Positions 12,440-23,936 are shown, counted from the first letter of the stretch. The stretch: 64,000 nucleotides of DNA from Tenodera sinensis (GCA_030765045.1 CM060972.1:53664471-53728470); one strand, 5' to 3'. Notes: generated from the sequence alone by a model not told the origin. Numbers and translations: made by a program.

Positions 12440-13420
12440 GCCACGGGGATTGACCCTGAGAAACGTGGAAAAGAATCCAAACCCCACCAACTATGTCAAT
12501 GTAGATATCAGTCAGTGCATCTCGAACAATGCGACTAAAATTTGCTGGAGCCCGATCATGCGAAACCGCATGTTATTGTCGTATTTGCTGGGGCACAACT
12601 TCGTGCAGTAAGTCCGAAGCTGTAAATGTATTTTTGAATCACTCTGTATTACATTAAAAATGTCAAAGGAAGTCCTGGATACATTATTATTCCAGTAAGA
12701 CCTTCGGTACTTTGGAGAATTATTTTTCTTAAGCAAGAATTTCATAACACTGATACTAGAGAGAGTTCTAATTACTTTGAATTAACTGGGACGAGCTTCC
12801 TTCTAAATTCCTTCTAGATAACTTCCTCGGATCATAACCTAAAGCTGACTCTGGCTGCACTGTCTCAGTTTCCTGGCAATTCATCACGCACATAAAGGAT
12901 GCCTCTGGAGAGACAGGAATTCCGTTGTGCCTTATGCTTCCGACTCTACATCCGTTTGGTGCAAGGAACAAAGACAATACGAGTACAGTTTTGTATACTC
13001 ATAGCCTCGGAATGTGCTGTTAAAATGAAACTCGCGCCTACAAAGTGCTGCAAAGCTAATTGGGTGATTTTTCACCTTTTAGGAGTACCTAACAGGGATT
13101 TTATACCTATTTGTTTAAGAGCATTGTAGTGATCAACTTGGCGCTTCACTAGTGCAATCTTACAGAACCTAAAACACAAAATGTGTCCTTTATCACAAGC
13201 CAGATTATGTCACCATCTCTTTGCGAATGCCATATTCAGGCATCACTTGTAATCCATCACTTCTTACTTACGTTGAGTATTTAACTCCTGAATCATTCAC
13301 CATCCTTATATAAAATATTAGGAGTTCAACTACTCACAAATGAGTATTGCCACAACCCAATCGTATTTAATATACAGCAATGCGACGTCGGCCACCCGAC
13401 CATCAAAGAGATGGTCCAGG
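12440..13420. other. No recognised feature
   Basis: Several overlapping 70-80 codon open frames occur on both strands near 12380-13130. None resembles a known family, and their mutual overlap argues against coding. Confidence 0.4.
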
Positions 13421-13424
13421 ACAA

Positions 13425-13469
13425 GTTACCTCACACCACCGGGCGGCCGCGCTCCTCGAACAAGCTCGG
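13425..13469 (+). repeat. Short repeat shared with 16633-16680
   Basis: ACCTCACACCAC(C/T)GGGCGGCCG is found here and at 16633. In both places it sits immediately before a TGTT that looks like an LTR start. It may belong to the neighbouring retroelement or be a duplicated LTR edge. Confidence 0.4.
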
Positions 13470-13946
13470 TGTTTGCTACCTCGTACCACTACTTGTAAAT
13501 ACAGTGGAGTGATCGGAACAAAGACGACTATGAGCGATTCCAGACAGTTCTAGAAACTGTTTACGTGCTAGACTTGCTTACGAAAAGTTGGATTTCTAGA
13601 AAAATCCGTTTTACGTCATTCTCGCCTATATAAGAGTCGGTTGGCGAGAGCAGACAGTTTTTATGGAATCATTAAGCGTTGAACGAGACAGTTCTTAGCC
13701 GTTAGTTTTAAGTGTGTGTATGTGTGTGTACAGTTAGTATTGAGAAAATGTGTGTATCTTAGAAGCAGCTGTTTAAAGATAGGACAAGAAGGTGTGTGTC
13801 AAGGTTACGAGAAGACAGAACAGTTGAGTTGTAAGGTCACAAAGAACTATATTGTGTTAACTATAAAAAAGAGGGGGTGTCTTTATGATTCAGTTTAAAG
13901 GAAACAAAGTGAGAGAAAAAGTAACTGGAATTGTTAATTTGTCACA
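13470..13946 (+). mobile_element. Ty3/Gypsy-type long terminal repeat, copy A
   Basis: The 477-bp unit starts TGTT and ends ACA, followed one base later by a primer-binding-site-like sequence. U3 holds two TTCTAGAA dyads (13548-13555 and 13594-13601), TACGTCATT and a TATA box (CTATATAAG, 13626-13634). Copies B (9440-10290) and C (22207-22612, minus) share this layout. No gag or pol frame follows, so the internal region is lost. The 3' partner LTR is not obvious in the window. Confidence 0.7.
13548..13634 (+). promoter_or_regulatory. LTR promoter with two heat-shock dyads and TATA box
   Basis: TTCTAGAA occurs twice, 13548-13555 and 13594-13601, the second 32 bases before CTATATAAG. TACGTCATTCTC lies between the second dyad and the TATA box. 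TTCnnGAA is the minimal paired heat-shock-factor site; function here is inference. Confidence 0.5.
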
Positions 13947-13947
13947 C

Positions 13948-13962
13948 TGGTGTCAGGACTGG
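13948..13962 (+). promoter_or_regulatory. Retroelement primer-binding site
   Basis: TGGTGTCAGGACTGG starts one base after the LTR end. From memory, arthropod Ty3/Gypsy elements often carry TGGTGTCAG-type sites, probably matching a tRNA-Leu 3' end. One or two differences from that pattern suggest an old copy. Confidence 0.6.
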
Positions 13963-13969
13963 TTTTCAT

Positions 13970-14540
13970 CAAATTTTCATGTGTAACATATTAGTTCAAG
14001 TTAAATTTTAAGATTTTCTCAAAATCTGGATTAAATAGTATATTTAAATTACAAATAAAAATTGTCTGAATTTCTCTTCATTCGGAAAGAGATTTTTCCT
14101 AACGTTAACTAGTAAACGTTAAACGAAAGGTGTAATACAACATGTAAATATCTTTAAGAAAATTTATTTCAAATAACCTTTTTAGGTCATAAGCCATATA
14201 CAGAACTGCTCCAGTAATTAATAGTTCAATATTTTGTTCAGTGATATTCAGTTGTTTCTCGCGATTGCATGAAAACACAATCGATCTTTATGACTAGCAT
14301 ATGGAGCCCAGTTCTTTAAACATTTGACTGTCTGTAATAGGGATGTCCAACGTCCTCTCTTTGGAGAACTTTACGCAGTTAGCGGCCATACCCCCCTCCA
14401 CTCCTCATTGAGAGGGACCGACAGTCAGTATCCGGTGATGGACACAAACAGGCGATTCCATGGAAGTTTCTACGAAGTCATAGCTTGAATTTTCTGGCAA
14501 TGCCCTCGGAAGACTTCTTCATTCTGGATGATTTTTTTCG
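13970..14540. other. No recognised feature
   Basis: Lost internal region of the retroelement or unrelated DNA; no coding signal. Confidence 0.4.
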
Positions 14541-14544
14541 TAAA

Positions 14545-14800
14545 TCGTAAGCAGAGATAGACAAAAGGCTTACTAAATAAAAAATGTGGATCTCGTTAAG
14601 ACACAATTTGTCAAATATTTCTTTTTTCTTTTGAGTGGACCATTTTGAATATTCTTTATTTGTTTTAATTTATCAATACTTATACCTATTTGAAAAAGTA
14701 TGTTATTCTTTTTTTTTTCCATTCCGTAGGCTTGCAAAGAGAACGGAATTTCAAAGGCATCGCATAGCAACCAGCTCTTAAAACATTTCACTATCGTGAA
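14545..14800 (+). repeat. F1 family fragment
   Basis: It carries the F1 motifs ATGTGGATCTCGTTAAGACAC, GAGTGGACCATTTTG and GCAAAGAGAACGGAATTTCAA in the F1 order. It is truncated at both ends. The 94-codon minus-strand frame across it is an artefact of the repeat. Confidence 0.6.
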
Positions 14801-16625
14801 GGAGCCGAGTGCACCACGGCTTCTCAGCCCGGAAGCATATTCTTCTAATGTAATCAAGTAGATGGAAAAATAAATGTTCGTAAGAAACTCATGTGAATGT
14901 CACTCAATATTTTTTTTCTAAAACATCACGAAAGTCAAAAAGCGTTATTCTTCGTCTTACAGTACATTATCGTGGCATTTGATCACTTTAACTAAAATGA
15001 ATTTGATAATCCTGGTTCATGCTACACCACATCGCCTTACATTTTCAAAAATATATTGTACGAGTTTAGAAGAAAGTTTAATTAAAATTAGACAAAGAAT
15101 TATACTACAGATATTATGGCTGCGTCAGGTCATACTTGTATTTGGTTCGCGTATTCTTTTGATCACTAAACTGACTTACCATTCACTTAAATGAATCTAT
15201 CTAACAAAGCTGAGAGAGACTAACTTCAGATCCAAAAGCACCGGAAATTACGACTAGAGATAAAGCGAGAATCCCTTGCATTATTTTGTTAGGACATTTC
15301 CCGGCAGTTAAAAAGCACTCATACGTTTTCTCCTCCTCTTTAATGATAAACGCAACGGTTCAAAAATCCCGCGATACTCGTAACAAATTAATTGGCATTT
15401 AAAATGGACAATTTTATTCTACTTTGATGTTGTTGCTTACTGTTATAAAACTGCCAGCAATTTCAGCCATATCTCGTTTAAGTTCGCTTCCCTGATCAAC
15501 AGGATTTAAACCTTTAAAGTTACAAGTGTTACTTATGGAACGACAGAAACCATGTTTATTGCCATTTGGACAATTATTGCCATATACTGATGATGCGAGA
15601 TTGGAATTTAGCATGCTCTGTTCATAAAGATGGTAAGTAAAGCCTTTTAAAGTAGCTTTAAAAATGTTGTATGGCCTCATCCGCGCCTTTCTTTGATATA
15701 TGAACTATACTAGAAGTCTGTATCGCAATAGGTTACGCGACGATCACTTGGTGGGTCTCCTAAGACTATTGCCGGCAAATGTTGATGGACTTCTTAAATC
15801 TAAGCAGAAGCAAAGAAGTCGCTAATGAACAGTTGTTTAGTGCATAGGATTTGAAAGCGCAATGTAAATGTAACCAACCTGCCACTGCAACACAATACCC
15901 GGCTGGGGGTTAGAGAAGGACTATGTCCGAGTACGATGGAAGGAGGTAAACCTAACATCCCATCTTTCGCAAATGTTGGACTTCGCTGGTCCAAACACAT
16001 CAAATTGACAAACATCCAAAGATGACAGTTTAGGTCGATAATTCATTTTTCCAAAAAGGGGCATTTTGGTGCTGTTTTTCACTTTACAAAGACGGAATAG
16101 AGACTCAACAAGCAGGTACTGCCCTGGCTGATACGGGATTCTGGTCATCTCAGATACGCCGAGATATCCCCCCCCCCTTGCTAGCAATGAGAGTACTTCT
16201 AACAACAGCTGGCCTGCCTTTCTCAACTTCAACGAAAGCTATTTTAATCTTGTTTACATAAAAGCCTCTGTAAGCTTGCAGCATGGATTACACTCACAGA
16301 CCACGCGTTCCCAGGGAAGATTTCTAACAAGCTCATGTTGTAAAGTTAACCTTTAAAAATCCTTTTCAGCAAAGCAAATTTCGGCCAGTTAACTGTTCTA
16401 CCACAAGGGAGCTGCTAGCCATGCTGAGGCTTTAACACATTTCAAGTTCCTCACAGGATTTCTAACTTTATTGGTAGGAGTTACGCAATTCTCGCTTCTT
16501 TTACAAGCAATGCTTTCATTTGCAGGGAAGGGAATTGGATGAACCACCTGTATGATTGTTGTACCTTTCTATAAAGAGTAGTATTGTTATTGAGAGGCCG
16601 GCTGTCCGTCCGCCAGAGACGCTCA
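14800..16625. other. No recognised gene
   Basis: Open frames of 88 to 103 codons on the minus strand (15414-15680 and 15921-16232) match nothing I know. A C run lies near 16169-16178. Confidence 0.35.
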
Positions 16626-16632
16626 AGATCGA

Positions 16633-16720
16633 GTTACCTCACACCACTGGGCGGCCGTGTGCCTCAAACGGAAATTTGGTGTTAGATATCTTACACCACT
16701 GAGCAGGGAGTTAATACATA
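16633..16720 (+). mobile_element. LTR fragment D
   Basis: It repeats the pre-LTR motif of 13425-13469, followed by TGTTAGATATCTTACACCAC. This resembles the LTR start TGTTTGCTACCTCGTACCAC at 13470. Truncated after about 35 bases. Confidence 0.4.
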
Positions 16721-16827
16721 ACAATTGAGCGGTTCCACGATTATACCATGAATATCAGCTTTACCAATATTCTCAGACGGTCCTTAATAGATAGGATAGA
16801 GGTAATGGTGCCTTTCAAGCGTAAGGG

Positions 16828-16880
16828 TCTAGAGCATTGTTTCTCAAACTTTTTTTCCCACGGCGTGCTAGCTTTTGCTG
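16828..16880 (+). mobile_element. hAT-type terminal inverted repeat remnant
   Basis: The sequence GTTTCTCAAACTTTTTT followed by CCCACGGCGTGC resembles the common hAT (Charlie-like) terminus CAGnGGTTCTCAAACTTTT, recalled from many animal genomes. The expected CAG start is diverged and the partner end was not found. Confidence 0.35.
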
Positions 16881-17004
16881 TCTCCAGAACCCACCAGCGT
16901 CCTTTTTCTGGAGAAAGAAGACCAACTCCATAACTTCACACAGAACACTTCAACTGGTATGCACTGCACAAAGAAAGAGTGCCCAGTAATTGCAGTGGAA
17001 GCTA

Positions 17005-17335
17005 TTGAAACTCCGTTTTCTTTGCATGGCCAAAACATAAAAAAGACGTCTATTTCCATTTGAGAAAACTATACTTATTCAAAAAGTTCAGATGGATAGC
17101 AAGATCTCCGCATTGGTTCACTCAACAAAACATTGTATTTGGCATAAGTTGTGGAGTGAGACTTCGTCTATCTCTTGCAGTTTACCAGTTATGCAAAAAT
17201 CATCCAGAATTAAAAGAATTTCTGAGGGCATTTCCAGAAAATTTAAGGTACATTTAAGATACAACATAAAAAATGTTAAACATCTGGTATTTACATCAAA
17301 ACCATGGGACCCATTTTGAGAAAATCAGAATTTTC
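17005..17335 (-). repeat. F1 family fragment
   Basis: Contains the minus-strand versions of F1 motifs: AACTCCGTTTTCTTTGCATG, a CCGCATTGGTTCACTC variant of the GAGTGAACCATTTCGG anchor, and GTTTACCAGTTATGCAAAA. The overlapping plus-strand open frames at 17060-17319 arise from this repeat. Confidence 0.65.
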
Positions 17336-17339
17336 TGAA

Positions 17340-18660
17340 GCTCCGCGAGAGAAGCGTTCAGATAGCTTATACTCTGATGTAAAGAAAATATATGTGCTAA
17401 TACTTTTAGACCATTTAACTTAGCTTCCCACAATATCGAGGTAGAGAAAAAGTGAAATTATTAAGTTTGCACAACACTAAATAATTTCCTCACTATTATT
17501 TACAAAAATTCAAATATCCAGAAACAAATTAGATGAGATAAGATTCGTTATCCGGATTTCATATGTAAAACATTAAATAGAAAGAGAAGAAATACTAATA
17601 CAAATATCAATGGAGCGAAAGAATTGCTTTAAAATAAAATTTCAGTTCACAAAAAGTGTGGAAAATTAAGTGAACAGCCTTACTACTCTCAGGAAAATGT
17701 ATAATGATAATATTAACTACCCAAAAATCCAGATCTTGCACTTCCATATAGACCAGTAATCACTCGTAGGGGGCATGCTTGGAAGCAGCAAAGTATTACA
17801 CAAACAATTTTAAAAAAAATTTAAATATGTAATTGGTGAATTAAATAAGGATGACGCTTCTTCAACTGAAATTCTTCAGAACTTATACAACGACAGTGCA
17901 CTAAAAATTGCCTTATATATATGCAAATTTGAGTTTTCTTCGCTCAATCAAAAAATGGGAGCCTCAACCAGCTTGTTAACTGGGACAGTTAGTGACTTAT
18001 GGCTGGTTAACAGCTCTAGTTGTTAACCAGCCAGGAGTCACTCTCTGAAAATGCCCAACGTAGTCTTGGGCGAAACGTCAGATAATTCATCGACTGGATC
18101 ACGGCCTACAAACCCGAAAACTAGTATCTATTGGATTAACGCCGGTCGTGAAAGCCTTAACATGTATACAGTTAGAATGTATTTTATGACATCGAGCAAA
18201 AAACATATTCACACCTGTAGGAAAACAAGCTGCCTTCTGGAGCTCCACTGTGTGACTGCACGTTTGTTGCTATGAATATAGGTGCGTGATTACACGACTC
18301 AAAGGTAGATGGAAGCACTAGTAGAACACTATGACCGTTTTCTTATAACTTATAAAGATAACTCTTGTGGGGTCTGTGGGATCTAAATAAATATCTGTAA
18401 TTATTGTGGCACCTAAACACACATGTTCTTCGTGCGTAAGCTAGAATTGTTGTAGAATTTTCGTTTTATAAAATAGAAGTGCATATCTTAGATTCCGAAT
18501 GAAATGTTGTAGGTTACATTACAACTGAAGAGGCAGGTACACTCTGGAAATGATCCATTACTTGCATGGTGTTACTGAGCATTTGTGTCTGTGTACTACA
18601 ATTACAGATCACGATTGACAAGTACTTGACCGGCGGGTAGGATAGAACGGCCACAGCCAA
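17340..18660. other. No recognised feature
   Basis: AT-rich, with no repeat or coding signal recognised. Confidence 0.4.
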
Positions 18661-18671
18661 CAGTCTTTCAT

Positions 18672-19856
18672 TGGTTAAAGGGGGCCTTGGGTTCGGCACT
18701 CAGCGCTCGCCAAACTTTAAGATGACTGACCCACGCAGTGCATCCTTGTGCTACTATGTTAATGGGGCTGAAATGAAACTCTTCCTTGACAAACCCCTAC
18801 TTATCAACCCGAGGAAGTGTCCTTATTACAGCTGGAAGGGCTGGTGCATCTGCAATATGTGCAACACGCGGAGGACAGTATTCCACAGCTACTGGCTTCG
18901 AACTCCAATGGAAGCAATAACTCTATCGTCTCCAAAGATGCTCTGTCAGAGAGTTAGAACTTTTTTTTCCTTGTTTAACGACGCTGTCAATTGCCAGGAT
19001 CACATCTACGTCGCCGGTGTGCCGGAATTTTGTTCTTTTACATGCCAATATATCTACTGACATGGAGCTATCGTTTTTGAGCACACTTAAAAACCATCAG
19101 CCTGGGCCGGGTTTGAACCCGCGACCTTGGGATCCGTAGGCCAGCGTCTAACCAACTGAGCCACCCAAGAGAGCTAGAACTGACGCTATACTCGACATGC
19201 TGAAAAATCAAATCCAACAAAATCAACTTGCTACGGAAAATAATTGGCAGCAAGTTAAGGAAACTCGCTCAACTCGCCAAAGGAACGTGAAAGATCGCAG
19301 AGCCCAACACCAGCTCCAAGTGTAAAACCGTTTCCAAACCTTGGTTGAAGTCCGGGAGGAGCCTCAAGCAGAACCTGGTTCCTCTAAAGGTAAAGGGCGG
19401 CGCTGCACTGCGGCAAATGATACTGATACACAAATGGACACCGCGGAGGCTGATCAGCCTAGGCGTACGTCTAGGGCACCTCCGTCATACTTCCTTCGCA
19501 TCCCTGATGACGCTAGGAAGGTTATCCTACACTTCCGGGAGGTAAAATAACCTCTCTTTACGGTGCGAAACGCGCGCAAAATAGTGGCCATTCAGACAAC
19601 GTCCCCAGAAGCCCATAGACATGTTCGCCGCTTCCTGGAGGCAGAAAAAATTGAATTTATCAGCACTCTCTTAACAGAAGAAAAACATCTGCACGTGACC
19701 ATCAAAGATGTGCCACAATACATCACGACAGAAGAGGTCTCTGACCACCTGAAGAATAAGGGATACCCGGTGGTCTACGTAGCCCGGCTTCGTGCGGTCC
19801 GAGGGCCCCACTTCCGAGTGGCATTGGAGAAATCTTCAATCACTGAAGGGATTTAC
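18672..19856 (+). pseudogene. Jockey-like LINE ORF1 (gag-like) remnant, SINE-interrupted
   Basis: The segment 19563-19856 reads as a domain resembling the gag-like region of Jockey-clade LINEs (PRE_C2HC-associated). Its signs are SPEAHRHVRRFLEAEKIEF, then LHVTIKDVPQYITTEEV, then a GYPVVYVARLR strand. A 70-codon frame at 19341-19550 with APPSYFLRIP precedes it and is probably the linker region, separated by a stop and a frame change. Upstream, removing the SINE (18961-19167) and one target copy rejoins an open frame from 18672 to about 19326, though I do not recognise that part. No zinc knuckles follow, because F1 sequence begins at 19862. Confidence 0.6.
18961..19167 (-). mobile_element. tRNA-derived SINE, family A, copy 2, with TSD
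   Basis: On the minus strand the head (GGTGGCTCAGTTGGTTAGAC, then B box GGGTTCAAACCC) and body match 12219-12430. It ends in a poly(A) tail, seen as T at 18961-18968. AGAGAGTTAGAAC (18948-18960) and AGAGAGCTAGAAC (19168-19180) flank it as a 13-bp target duplication with one mismatch. This proves insertion by target-primed retrotransposition. Confidence 0.85.
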
Positions 19857-19861
19857 CAGGA

Positions 19862-20056
19862 AAAAAATGAAGATCTCGTTAAAACACACAATTTAGTCCA
19901 AATAATTGTTTGTGGAATGAACCATTTCGCATATATTCCTTGTTATTTGTGTGAGCTTTGTTATACTTATATAGCCCACAAATGGAATGTCGTTATGAAG
20001 TGTTATATGTCTGCAAAGAGAGAGGAAGTAGAGAAAGTCATTTGAGTGCAACATCA
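19862..20056 (+). repeat. F1 family, distal end
   Basis: It starts at AAAATGAAGATCTCGTTAAA and ends with the family terminus AGTAGAGAAAGTCATTTGAG TGCAAC. It directly abuts the LINE ORF1 remnant. Confidence 0.7.
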
Positions 20057-20059
20057 GAT

Positions 20060-20760
20060 TTTTTATGTAAACGTGTTGTAAAATAACGTCTAGTATTGCA
20101 GTGGTAGTGATATTTATACATTAAATCTTCATTTAGGAAGTGTCCAATAATGTCTGAGGAGCATTCGTTTCGTTGAATTGGTTCTGCCGATTCCCCAGTA
20201 TTAGGGTCCGTACTCCTTCAGCTTACACACATCTATTTTATGAACTACGAAATGTGAATAATTGCAAGCACTACGCTGCATACTACAGAGGCTGCATTCA
20301 ATAGACTCATAACCACAAAGGTTAACTCCTATGATTGATACCCACTCATCTGTTTGACATTTGGTTTTCGAGTTTGAACAGTCCATTTTCAATTTCGCGA
20401 ACCAATTGGCACACGTTATTACGCCAGAATAATGATGCTGATAGGGCGTGAATGAATGGTTGGAGAAACCGAGAGACTTGTCCAGCAATCGATTTATTCG
20501 ACGACAAATTCTATGCGTGTTTGAAATTCAATCTGAATGATTTGGAGGAAGACAAATGGCCTAACAGTTTAGTAATGACGGCTACGCGAATAAAAAGGAT
20601 TTATGTTCTCAGCAAATATTATGGAAAACACAGCCACCTCCTCGTTTTCATCCCTCACGCACTATTTATTATAACCAGCTGACTTGACCAGTGTTTTAAG
20701 GTTAGATTTTTAAACTATAGCGACGGTTTAATTAATTTCATTTAACTCCCTTCGTTCCTT
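20060..20760. other. No recognised feature
   Basis: Two weak open frames only (20201-20488 minus, 20452-20682 plus); no family match. Confidence 0.4.
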
Positions 20761-20767
20761 ACAAAAC

Positions 20768-20965
20768 TACTAGCTGAAATGCCAGGCGTTGCCCTGCTTT
20801 GACGATCTATCACTACAATGTTTGGACTTAACACTGCACTTGCCCAATAATATTGAGTTTCTTTGCGACATTTAAAATGTATTACTTAATACACTTAAAC
20901 AGAGAATTAACCTGTTAGAGTACACCACAAAGAAGAAAAATAAACAAAATAAATTAGACATCGAT
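20768..20965 (+). repeat. F1-associated upstream module
   Basis: It starts CTAGCTGAAATGCCAGGCG and continues through ACTTAATACACTTAAACAGA. The same order occurs at 61165-61350. The subterminal units and F1 body that follow at 61.4 kb are absent here. The motif CCAGGCGTTGCCCTG can form a short hairpin. Confidence 0.55.
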
Positions 20966-20969
20966 AAAA

Positions 20970-22200
20970 CACTACGCAAAATGAAACGTAATACGGAATA
21001 CTCAAGTGTGCTGACCGCACTTTGTTTTACGGTAGCGTACATTTTGTTTCGCGACTCGGGTTTTTCCCGCTGGGTGCGCAAGTGGTTTGGGGTTCCTCTC
21101 GGTGGAGACAAGTCAGTCGTGCTTCTCTCCTTTCTTGGCGTGCAGGGTAAGTGGTTCCGTGTTTGTTTGGACTAAGGCTCAGGGCATGTACTTTAGAATG
21201 TCTTTCTGACAGTGTACTTGCCTAGGTGGTGCTTCTAGTGCGAAGAAATTAAATGTTTGGGGAAGTAATTCTCGTAACCCGTAAGATATGTACGTGAATC
21301 ATCTGGGTCTTTCAAATAGGCTCGAATACTGCCCAACTCCTCGTTTTGGCTGGTGTTGAATGGGGTAATGTAAACTGGTTGTTTTTAACCTGTATTTCCG
21401 TTGTGCGTTTCGTCATCTATTTTGTTTAAGGGCGCACTATGCCGATTATTCATTCATGTCATTAAATGTGCACATTACTGATCCATAAATGTTAAAGTGC
21501 ATGTAACTATTAATGGGCTTTTCTCTTGAATTCCCTTTTCCACAATTGTACCTAGGCCCCCACGGTGCACAAATTAGTTGCTTATTTGGTACTGCTATCT
21601 AACTAGAAGCACATTAGGGGTGATCTTCAGAAATATTCCCTCGAATGGAGGTACAGAGTGCATTTTCTGTAGTGGCAAATTTTCATAAGATAGAAAAGGG
21701 GACGTTTGGGTCCAGTGCCTCATGTGTAACACGTGGGCACACAATGAGTACGCAGGAGTGGAAAATCTTGATATTTGCCATTTCACAAATAAAATTTTCA
21801 GTGCAAAATACTTTGTATCTTATTTTCATACTATTGTAATCCAATTCTATGTATTATTATGCAAGAAAAGATCTTAGCAATAAATAAACAACCTCTTATT
21901 TAAGTTTGTTACTTGAAAAAATATGTAGTGTTCCATATTACCCTTTCTATTTAATATTATCCGGAACAAGCAGTTGGACTCTTTATTGAAAATTAATAAC
22001 AAATTCTAATTTTTTGTTCAAAGCAAGTAATAAGAAATTATATTGCTATTAGCTCAAATATAGTGGAAATAACGTGTACTCCACATTACTCGAACTTATG
22101 ATATGAGAATTAATACAATATGAGTATCGATTTGATATCAATTTCAGCAGTATATGCCTAAATTATTTTAGAGCAGACGGAAATGTACATTAACTGGGGC
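20970..22200. other. Mostly unrecognised; possible 5' exon-like patch
   Basis: A locally GC-richer patch (21040-21150) ends at GCAGG followed by GTAAGT (21147-21152), a strong donor consensus, but no coding similarity was recognised. The rest is AT-rich. Confidence 0.25.
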
Positions 22201-22206
22201 AGGTCC

Positions 22207-22612
22207 TGTAATTATTATACAATAGAAACACAGTGCAGGTCTGTTGTCCGAGAAATCTCTTGAAAGCTTAGCGGATATGTCCATTACAACAGAAGCACAG
22301 ATTACAGGCGAAAACTAAGGTTTTCGTGAGACATACTTTTTAAAAACAGTTCCTGACGTTACAAAAACTCTCAACACTGACTGTACACAACACACATTTA
22401 AGAACTATCTCAATTTTGAAAAAACGTTCCTCGCTTTTATAGTCCAGGCCAAGTGCAGGCGAGTTCTCTGGAAAATAACCTTTCCTCGAACTTCTTGTAA
22501 CTAAGCCACAGTCGAAAGTTTCTGGAACAGTATGGTAAAATCGGCATTTGTTCCGGTCAGCTCCACTGTCGTCGGGGCACGTATTTACAAACAGTGGTGA
22601 GGTAGCTCGACC
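22207..22612 (-). mobile_element. LTR retrotransposon long terminal repeat, copy C
   Basis: On the minus strand it aligns with LTR copies A and B: GCTACCTCACCACTGTTTGT, GACCGGAACAAA, GTTCCAGAAAC, then a TATA box (ACTATAAAAG, reverse complement at 22434-22443), then GTGTACAGTCAGTGTTGAGA. The distal end reads AATTACA, but no primer-binding site follows, which fits a solo or broken LTR. An HSE dyad (TTCCAGAA, reverse complement at 22520-22527) sits where copy A has TTCTAGAA. Confidence 0.6.
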
Positions 22613-22622
22613 TTAAGCGTCT

Positions 22623-22714
22623 AAGTTCTAAATTCTGTGTAACCAAGAATTCCGAGAAATTATTTACAATAGCAGCATGTTCGTAAGGATTCCTGTGTTA
22701 CATATGTACAAGAT
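22623..22714 (+). repeat. 92-bp direct repeat, left copy
   Basis: It matches 23937-24028 in 91 of 92 bases by direct reading, far closer than any other repeat pair here. It contains GAATTCCGAGAA and a TGTAAC/GTTACA inverted pair. Confidence 0.85.
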
Positions 22715-23035
22715 ATGCGTCTCTGAGGCGTGCGGCCGCGGCCGACATCACACTATTAACTTCTTCCATACTGAACAGACTTACGTGAAAACTTCCACAT
22801 GGGTTACAAATAGTATGCTGTTATATAAAAATCCTGAAAATAGAAACTATTTCTACAGGGAGAATATAGATATAATTAACTTCTTTCTTAGTTAACATTG
22901 TGATATTGGGTCGTTCAACAATATACGAGAGGTGGCCGGGAGACCTTGGATGCGGCGAGCGTCTGTGTACGTGACAATGAACCTGCTGCCGGTTAAACAT
23001 AAAGGAGGTCCGAGACTACAAGGCAACGAGCGACT

Positions 23036-23068
23036 GTGTGCGCGTGCATGCGTGCGCGTGTGCGTGTG
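23036..23068. repeat. Alternating purine-pyrimidine (GC/GT)n tract
   Basis: Continuous alternation of G with C or T, with one AT step. This is the sequence type that favours left-handed Z-DNA. Confidence 0.7.
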
Positions 23069-23104
23069 ATAGAGAGACATCGAACAGCGTGATAGCACCG
23101 TAGT

Positions 23105-23230
23105 GTCCAGCAATCTCTAGAATCTTCTTTGCTGAGTCATGTACACCTGCGTGTGGAAGTAACTCGAAGGAGGTTACGTCACACCGGCTCCGGTATAAAT
23201 AGGACAGACAGTGAGCAGTTAGTCCCTAAA
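23105..23230 (+). promoter_or_regulatory. TATA promoter with heat-shock-type dyad
   Basis: GAATCTTC (23120-23127, form GAAnnTTC), then TTACGTCAC, then GGTATAAATAGG (TATA 23194-23201). The order HSE, ACGTCA, TATA matches the LTRs at 9.6 and 13.6 kb, although the surrounding sequence differs. This may be the U3 of a second LTR family. No coding exon was recognised downstream. Confidence 0.45.
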
Positions 23231-23545
23231 ATACCCCTGATCCCAAACATTCCCAGAGATTAATTCCCTGTAGACCAAAACACCATACTATCGCGCAGGT
23301 AAAGCCGTATAACGGCTAGGTACTGCGGTAAAGACACTTCGGGTGGGGGAATAAGCTTCCCCACTCGACTCGAACTGCCTCTGGAGTTAGTCAGTTAGAA
23401 TTTAGCTTTTGGTGCCAGAGTAGTTGTTTAAGTCGTCTTGCAAGTTTTCGTTACGAGAGTGCATCGGCCAGCCTGTCAGCGAGTGTGTATGTGTGGTCGA
23501 GTGATTGTGTCGTAATAGTAAATATATGAGACAGTGAAACTGGAG

Positions 23546-23595
23546 TGAGTGTGTTGGGTTTAAGGGCCCGCCGACAACTTGGTCATTAGGGCCCC
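23546..23595 (-). mobile_element. 50-bp 5'-truncated retroposon end, with 12-bp TSD
   Basis: The insert is flanked by perfect copies of GTGAAACTGGAG (23534-23545 and 23596-23607). On the minus strand it reads GGGGCCCTAATGACC, then GGCGGGCCCTTAAACCC, then a CACACTCA tail. The second copy at 33154-33226 has the same core and a longer (ACTC)n tail. This fits the extreme 3' end of a LINE or SINE with a microsatellite tail. Confidence 0.75.
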
Positions 23596-23936
23596 GTGAA
23601 ACTGGAGAAAGACATTGAAAGACTGAGAAAGATTATATTTATCGGAAGAACTGTGAATTATAATAGTAAAGGAGATCATAAACTGTGTCAGCAACGAGAA
23701 AGAAATTGTGCATTTGTAGTAAGATTTAGATGAGATATAGGGTTACAAAGCAATTGTTACAATATTTTCATAACACTCTGCAAGAGTTACAAGTAGCATG
23801 ATATAATTATGTAGCACTTATGAATAATCTTGAAAATATAAACTACAGGGGTGAATTCAGCAGACTTCTTTGTTATTTAACAGATTTTCATAAAATTGCT
23901 TATAGACTTTACAAGCAGAATGTTCTTACTGTGCAC

